A DNA stretch of 22,151 bases from Priapulus caudatus (lineage: Eukaryota > Priapulida > Priapulimorpha > Priapulimorphida > Priapulidae), in NCBI RefSeq assembly GCF_000485595.1, contig NW_014577203.1, forward strand, positions 34,845-56,995, read 5' to 3'. Below, one piece after another: positions 18,309 through 22,151 of this stretch. The notes beneath the pieces are model-generated. The model saw only the letters and a program-made list of their open reading frames with translations, had not been told where the DNA came from and did not search any database. The translations under genes and the position numbers were made by a program. The first letter of the stretch is position 1. Each line of letters begins with the position of its first letter.

Positions 18309-18311
18309 CAC

Positions 18312-18375
18312 ATATATATATATATATATAATATATATATCAATATAATTATTATATATATTATATATATATATT
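18312..18375. repeat. (AT)n tract, self-complementary
   Basis: Alternating AT broken by CAATATAATTATT in the middle, so the two halves could fold back on each other. Confidence 0.9.
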
Positions 18376-19095
18376 GTAAAGATTGAGCAGCACATGCCGC
18401 CATGCTTTGGCTGACAGGACGGAACCGCCCTGTGAGCGCCACCTATATAACTTACCACAGAAGTATGAAAGACCGGCTGACATCGTGTGCGCTGATGATT
18501 ACGCTTTCCGGTATACTATACTCTATTATTACCAGATTTCAGCATTCATATTCCGGTATCGCGGACGGCTCTGATTTCTATTAACACATGCACGCTGTCA
18601 GTTATACGAGATGAAACACACCCCTGTGCAGTCCATGTACAACATGGGACAGCGCCACGCTAGCGCACACGGAGTAGAGTCGCACGCTAGAAGATGCACG
18701 CCGTACGATTCTATACGATATGAATCATACTGCAAAACCTCTCACAGGACAAATCATGTATCAGGCTGTGGCGCATTCCGCACGGGCAGTCAAAGAAAGG
18801 GTATGACTCGCGCGGACGTGCACGCACACATTCGCAGACACATTGTATTACGCACATGACTGGGCGCGGCGACACACATCATAGACACACTTAGCGTTTA
18901 TGGTACGTGTTGAGTTATGCTTGTTTTATGGGTATTACAAATGAGAATTATTTGCAGTTTCCGTGACCGGGCGGCGTTCGTGGGGGCCGCCCGCCCTTCT
19001 TTGTTGCTATCACTGATTTTGGAGAGTAGCTCATTCTTTTATGTCTAAGATATTGTATTGGGGGAGGACGGACGCACTACCTCTGGCGCCCTCGT
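18376..19095. other. spacer without a recognised gene
   Basis: Mixed composition with short open frames only (the longest from an ATG is 82 codons at 18611-18859, with no recognisable motif). A GC hairpin, GGGCGGC at 18969-18975 with GCCGCCC at 18986-18992, is the only structure noted; it lacks the U-run of a terminator. Confidence 0.5.
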
Positions 19096-19420
19096 GCGAG
19101 GAAAGAGAGAGGAGAAGAGAGAGAGAGCGAGGACAGAGAGACAAGCATGACGAGGGAGAGCGAGAGAGAAAAGATGAGAATTGCGAGAGTCTCCCGTTGT
19201 TGATGATGTGTAGTGTGAGGTGAGCAGGAAGATCCAGATGATAAACCTGTGTATTTGAAGGTATTGGAGAATGGAGATGAATAAGGACCGCCCGGAGGAT
19301 GGAGAAGGAGAACCCAGGAAAGCGAGCGAAAAGAGAAAGAGAAGATTGGCACATGGAGGAGAGCCAGAAGAGAGAGATGGAGGTGAGGGAGAGTGGGCTG
19401 GTCGAGAGCGTGGCAACTAA
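19096..19420 (+). repeat. purine-rich GA/GGA low-complexity region
   Basis: AGAGAG and GGAGA strings, densest at 19098-19182 and 19320-19395, with less biased sequence between. Opposite strand bias to the TC tracts. No gene is seen. Confidence 0.7.
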
Positions 19421-20430
19421 AGATTGAGGATGACCGGTTTGTCAGTGGCGGATATGGTGCTGCTTGGTGTGCGTGTGATCGTGTTGTGTGGAGTGCATTA
19501 CCCGCGCGTCGGCTGCTGCGTGCTGAAATAGTAGAATGGGCTTTCTATAAGTTGCGCACAAGCCCGCATGTGAATGTATTTGTCCCGTTATTAAAGGCAA
19601 GTTGACGGACGAGCGTGTGGTGCGTGACCCATGGGAGGGTAGTGCACGTGTTCTTTGCCTCACCATTCCTGCCTCGTCACTCACCGCTCGCCACATGGCA
19701 TCCTCCAGCCCTGTGTCTACCGGTACGTACGTACGTGCTGTGCGTGCGTCGCCGTGCGTGCAACTTATGCGCACCTTGAACCCGAAGTTATAGATACGAT
19801 TCGAATTAACGCCCTTTAATTTTTTTTTATAGCGCCTGGCATCGTTTCCATAGATCGCATAGACCCAATAGATACGCTGTAGACAGACTAAAACTGAGTA
19901 GCAATACTGTCTCGCATGGAAATAATTGCCGTTTAAGGTGGTTCTACCGCGTGGGTGCTGCTGAAGGGAAGCTTCAACCGTTGGCTTTACGTGCAGGCGG
20001 TCATTCTGTAGTTCGGTGGCCACTAACACAGGTTTGAGTCTGTACGACATTTCTATGGTAATGGTTTTCCCGGTGCCTGAACGTGGCAATGCGGTGGTGT
20101 GGGTGGGGGGCGGTGCAAGGGATTGTATGGTTAATTTACTCGTCCGGCTCCGCGCCACCAGCTCTCTGACGGAGTTTGACCGCATGCTGGCCTCGCCCCC
20201 CCCCCCCCCCCGGTGTTGCCACTTCTTCGCTAACTGCCATTCGGGTGATCGGCGGAGACACTCGCTAACAACGTCCTTTCTCCCCTCCTGCTTGCACCCC
20301 GTGGTTGTTGCCACTACTGCAATGAACAACGAGCATGCGTGCCGTCCCACTCGCTTTCGATTCCGCGAACGCCACTGTCGATTCCGCCGTAGACGCACAA
20401 GCCCAAGTACGCGAAACTATATATATCAGC
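19421..20430. other. spacer without a convincing gene
   Basis: An open frame of about 318 codons on - (20398-19442) is the longest that is not purely repetitive. Its first codon is GTG, it runs through the C16 homopolymer and a T9 run, and its composition drifts along its length. I treat it as chance. A short (GTAC)n run lies at about 19724-19736. Confidence 0.45.
20196..20211 (+). repeat. C16 homopolymer
   Basis: Sixteen consecutive C. Homopolymers of this length are unreliable in both assembly and replication. Confidence 0.95.
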
Positions 20431-20480
20431 GAGTAGATAATAGGAGTAGATAATCAGTATTCCCTAATTATCTACTCCTA
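20431..20480. repeat. inverted repeat with perfect 14-bp arms
   Basis: TAGGAGTAGATAAT at 20441-20454 is exactly complementary to ATTATCTACTCCTA at 20467-20480, separated by a 12-base loop. The left arm is preceded by a second direct copy of GAGTAGATAAT (20431-20441). Outside the arms, ATATATCAGC (left) and GCTGATAT (right, about 20494-20501) extend the symmetry after an AT run. Confidence 0.85.
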
Positions 20481-20534
20481 TATATATATATATGCTGATA
20501 TGCTAACCTCGTAAAATATCCTAGATGTGTGTTA

Positions 20535-20805
20535 TGTCGATCTCTCTTCTCTCTCTTCTCTTCTACTCTCTCTTTACCTCTCTCTCTCTCTCTCTCGCCT
20601 CATTTTTCTCTCTCTCCTCTCTCCTCTCTCTCGTCGCTCGATCATCTCTCATCAATTTCTCTTCTCTCTTTCTCTCTCTCTCTCTCTGTCCGCTTCTTTC
20701 TCTTTCTCTCTCTCTCGTCTCTCTCCACTATTCTCTTTCTCTCTCTCGCTCCATCTCTCCCTCTCCGCTCCCCCTCTCTCTCCCTCGCCTCGCTCTCCCC
20801 TCTCG
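20535..20805 (+). repeat. (TC)n polypyrimidine tract, about 270 bp
   Basis: Interrupted TC repeats, shorter than those of the duplicated blocks and without their flanks. Confidence 0.9.
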
Positions 20806-21007
20806 TTCGTATGTGTCTGCACGTAAGGCTGTCATTTGTCTCGCTCCTACCTCCTCCCGGCCACGAGCGCATACACACCGCTGCGAACGCTTTTGACATG
20901 TAATTCAGGAGAGGGTTGGAAGGCGTGTTTGCGGGGTGAGGGTTCGCTAGCGGGAGGGTCCGCTAGCTGGGGAGGTCGTTGTGCCTGCGTGCCTGCGTGT
21001 GTATCCT

Positions 21008-21034
21008 GTCTCTCTCTCTCTCTCTCTCTCTTTC
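21008..21034 (+). repeat. (TC)n microsatellite
   Basis: Short TC run within a GT/GC-rich area. Confidence 0.85.
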
Positions 21035-21310
21035 TCTGGTGCCAGCATGTCGCGTGCGTGTTGCGTGTACGTGTACGTTGGCGCAGCGGGGGAGGGGTCG
21101 CGGCGGGGGAGGGGTCGCGAGCGCGGGTGGCGGCGCTGCGCGCGTGGGCTTGCGTTTGTGTGCGTATTGCGCGCCGGCCTGACCGTGTGTGCGTGTGCGC
21201 GTCTGACGTGTGGCGTGCGGCGGTGTATCTGTCTATCTGCTCTCTCTCTCTTCATCCTGTGTGCGTTGGATGCGCGTGCGTCTGTGCGTCGTGCGTGTGT
21301 TGCGTGTGTG
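21035..21310 (+). repeat. GT/GC-rich low-complexity region
   Basis: Repeats of GTGCGT, GCGTGTG and GGGGGAGGGGTCGCG (the last twice at about 21088-21117). CpG-dense but without a recognisable exon. Confidence 0.65.
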
Positions 21311-22151
21311 GTGCACTCACGCGAGCTGCAATGACAGGCCGATGAGCATAGCGAGAGGCCGTCTCACTCGTGCAGCCCGAATCGACCTCCCAGCCGACTA
21401 ACTACCTTCAACGTCGTTTTCGGTATATGGAAATTGCTTAGAGTATTAAAGACATTCGTGCGAGCAAGAATGCGGTCGGTCGGTGTCCAGAGCACGGGGC
21501 CAAAAAAGCGCGCGCGGAGCGATCGCCCCAGCCGCGGTGCCAACCGGACACGCACAGAGCGCGCCTCTGTCCGCGAAAAGAACGAACGTTGAACAAATGC
21601 GTTGATTGTTTGGCGTCGTACGCCGCGGCCGGTCCGCGCCGCCGCGCGCCGCTGTCGCCGCCTTCCTAACGCTTTGGTCCGAAAACGGAAATTCGTAAAC
21701 ATCCGGACTGACAGTGCGTTGATTCGAGGGCGTAATATAGAAAGCGACCGCTATGCGCAACGCTATTTTTTCTTTTGATTTTTTTCGGTTCAAAAGCCTC
21801 ACGACGGTTCGTTCCTCGAGCGCGAGGCACGGTAGTAGCAGCCAATTCTACTCTGCTCTTCTCGGCTCTCTTCCCTGGTCTCACTTCACGCAGGGTACGA
21901 GGTTGCGAGGCGGCGGCAGTCGGGGTAGAGGCGTAGGCAGATGAAGGCGGACTCGCTCGGTGTCCTCCTCCACTGGGTGTAGTAAAGGGCCGGGCACAAG
22001 CCACCGGCGCGTGCTGGAAATCAATAAATGCGTGTATGCAGGGTCCAGTCTCGAGTTCCCTGTGTGGTGTACCTCACGTGAGTGTGTGCATTTTTGGTTT
22101 GAACGGGCTCCAAGGCAACAACATTTCCGTTGCAAGGACACGTGTAGTATT
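21311..22151. other. GC-rich terminal region without a recognised gene
   Basis: CpG-rich to about 21660, then mixed. Overlapping frames on - up to 118 codons are Arg/Ala/Pro-rich and match nothing I recognise. It could be promoter or first-exon DNA of a gene beyond the window end; nothing visible proves it. Confidence 0.4.

Noticed and set aside
18969-18992. GC hairpin as a transcription terminator
   Set aside because: Intrinsic terminators are a bacterial feature. There is no U-run, and the genome is an animal's.
19442-20398. 318-codon - strand frame containing a GTGKT string resembling a P-loop
   Set aside because: It starts at GTG, crosses a C16 homopolymer, and lacks the remaining ATPase motifs and a hydrophobic strand before the GTGKT. 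The composition is uneven, and a five-residue match is expected by chance.
1-22151. tRNA or rRNA genes
   Set aside because: I looked for T-loop (GGTTCGA-type) boxes and rRNA-like conserved strings and found none with supporting structure. A covariance-model scan would be needed to exclude degenerate copies.

Overview
The window looks like a small scaffold from an animal nuclear genome. Coding exons are isolated and flanked by GT donor sites, and most of the DNA is microsatellite or minisatellite. The only confident protein-coding content is two first coding exons of animal genes: a CDK4/6-type cyclin-dependent kinase on + (8194-8441) and an ALIX/PDCD6IP-type BRO1-domain protein on - (8851-8646). 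CDK4/6 is a metazoan subfamily. Interstitial telomere-like TTAGGG repeats (11794-11860) fit lineages with the ancestral animal telomere better than typical insects (TTAGG). I cannot name the species.

Layout. Positions 1-7400 and 9009-15420 are two same-orientation copies of one roughly 6.5-7.5 kb block. Both run in the order: AT-rich spacer; GC-rich/telomere-like patch; about 0.9 kb of (TC)n; spacer; C-rich minisatellite; spacer; G-rich minisatellite of about 50-bp units. Between them (7401-9008) lie the GC-rich 5' region of the kinase gene, a (TC)n and a (CGT/CAT)n tract, the kinase exon, and the ALIX exon. Copy 2 is interrupted at 10631-11372 by a damaged piece of the kinase exon with its donor site, (TC)n and (CA)n tracts, and a 25-N assembly gap. 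From 15420 to 22151 there is no recognisable gene, only AT-rich and GC-rich spacers with many microsatellites.

The two copies differ mainly by scattered one- to few-base insertions and deletions rather than substitutions, while perfect 18-20-mers survive throughout. That is the signature of uncorrected single-molecule reads (or a badly polished haplotig or gap fill), so the local order and both minisatellite lengths should be treated as provisional. The kinase and ALIX exons are clean and sit in intact frames.

The two genes, as assembled, face each other. Their exon 3' ends are 204 bp apart, so each gene's first intron would run across the other's first exon. This is either a real 5'-overlapping sense/antisense pair or a misassembly of an ordinary divergent pair. 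I see no operon, CRISPR array, rRNA or tRNA, and no convincing new biological system. The most interesting items are the gene-pair geometry, the exon fragment inside copy 2, and the higher-order minisatellites.
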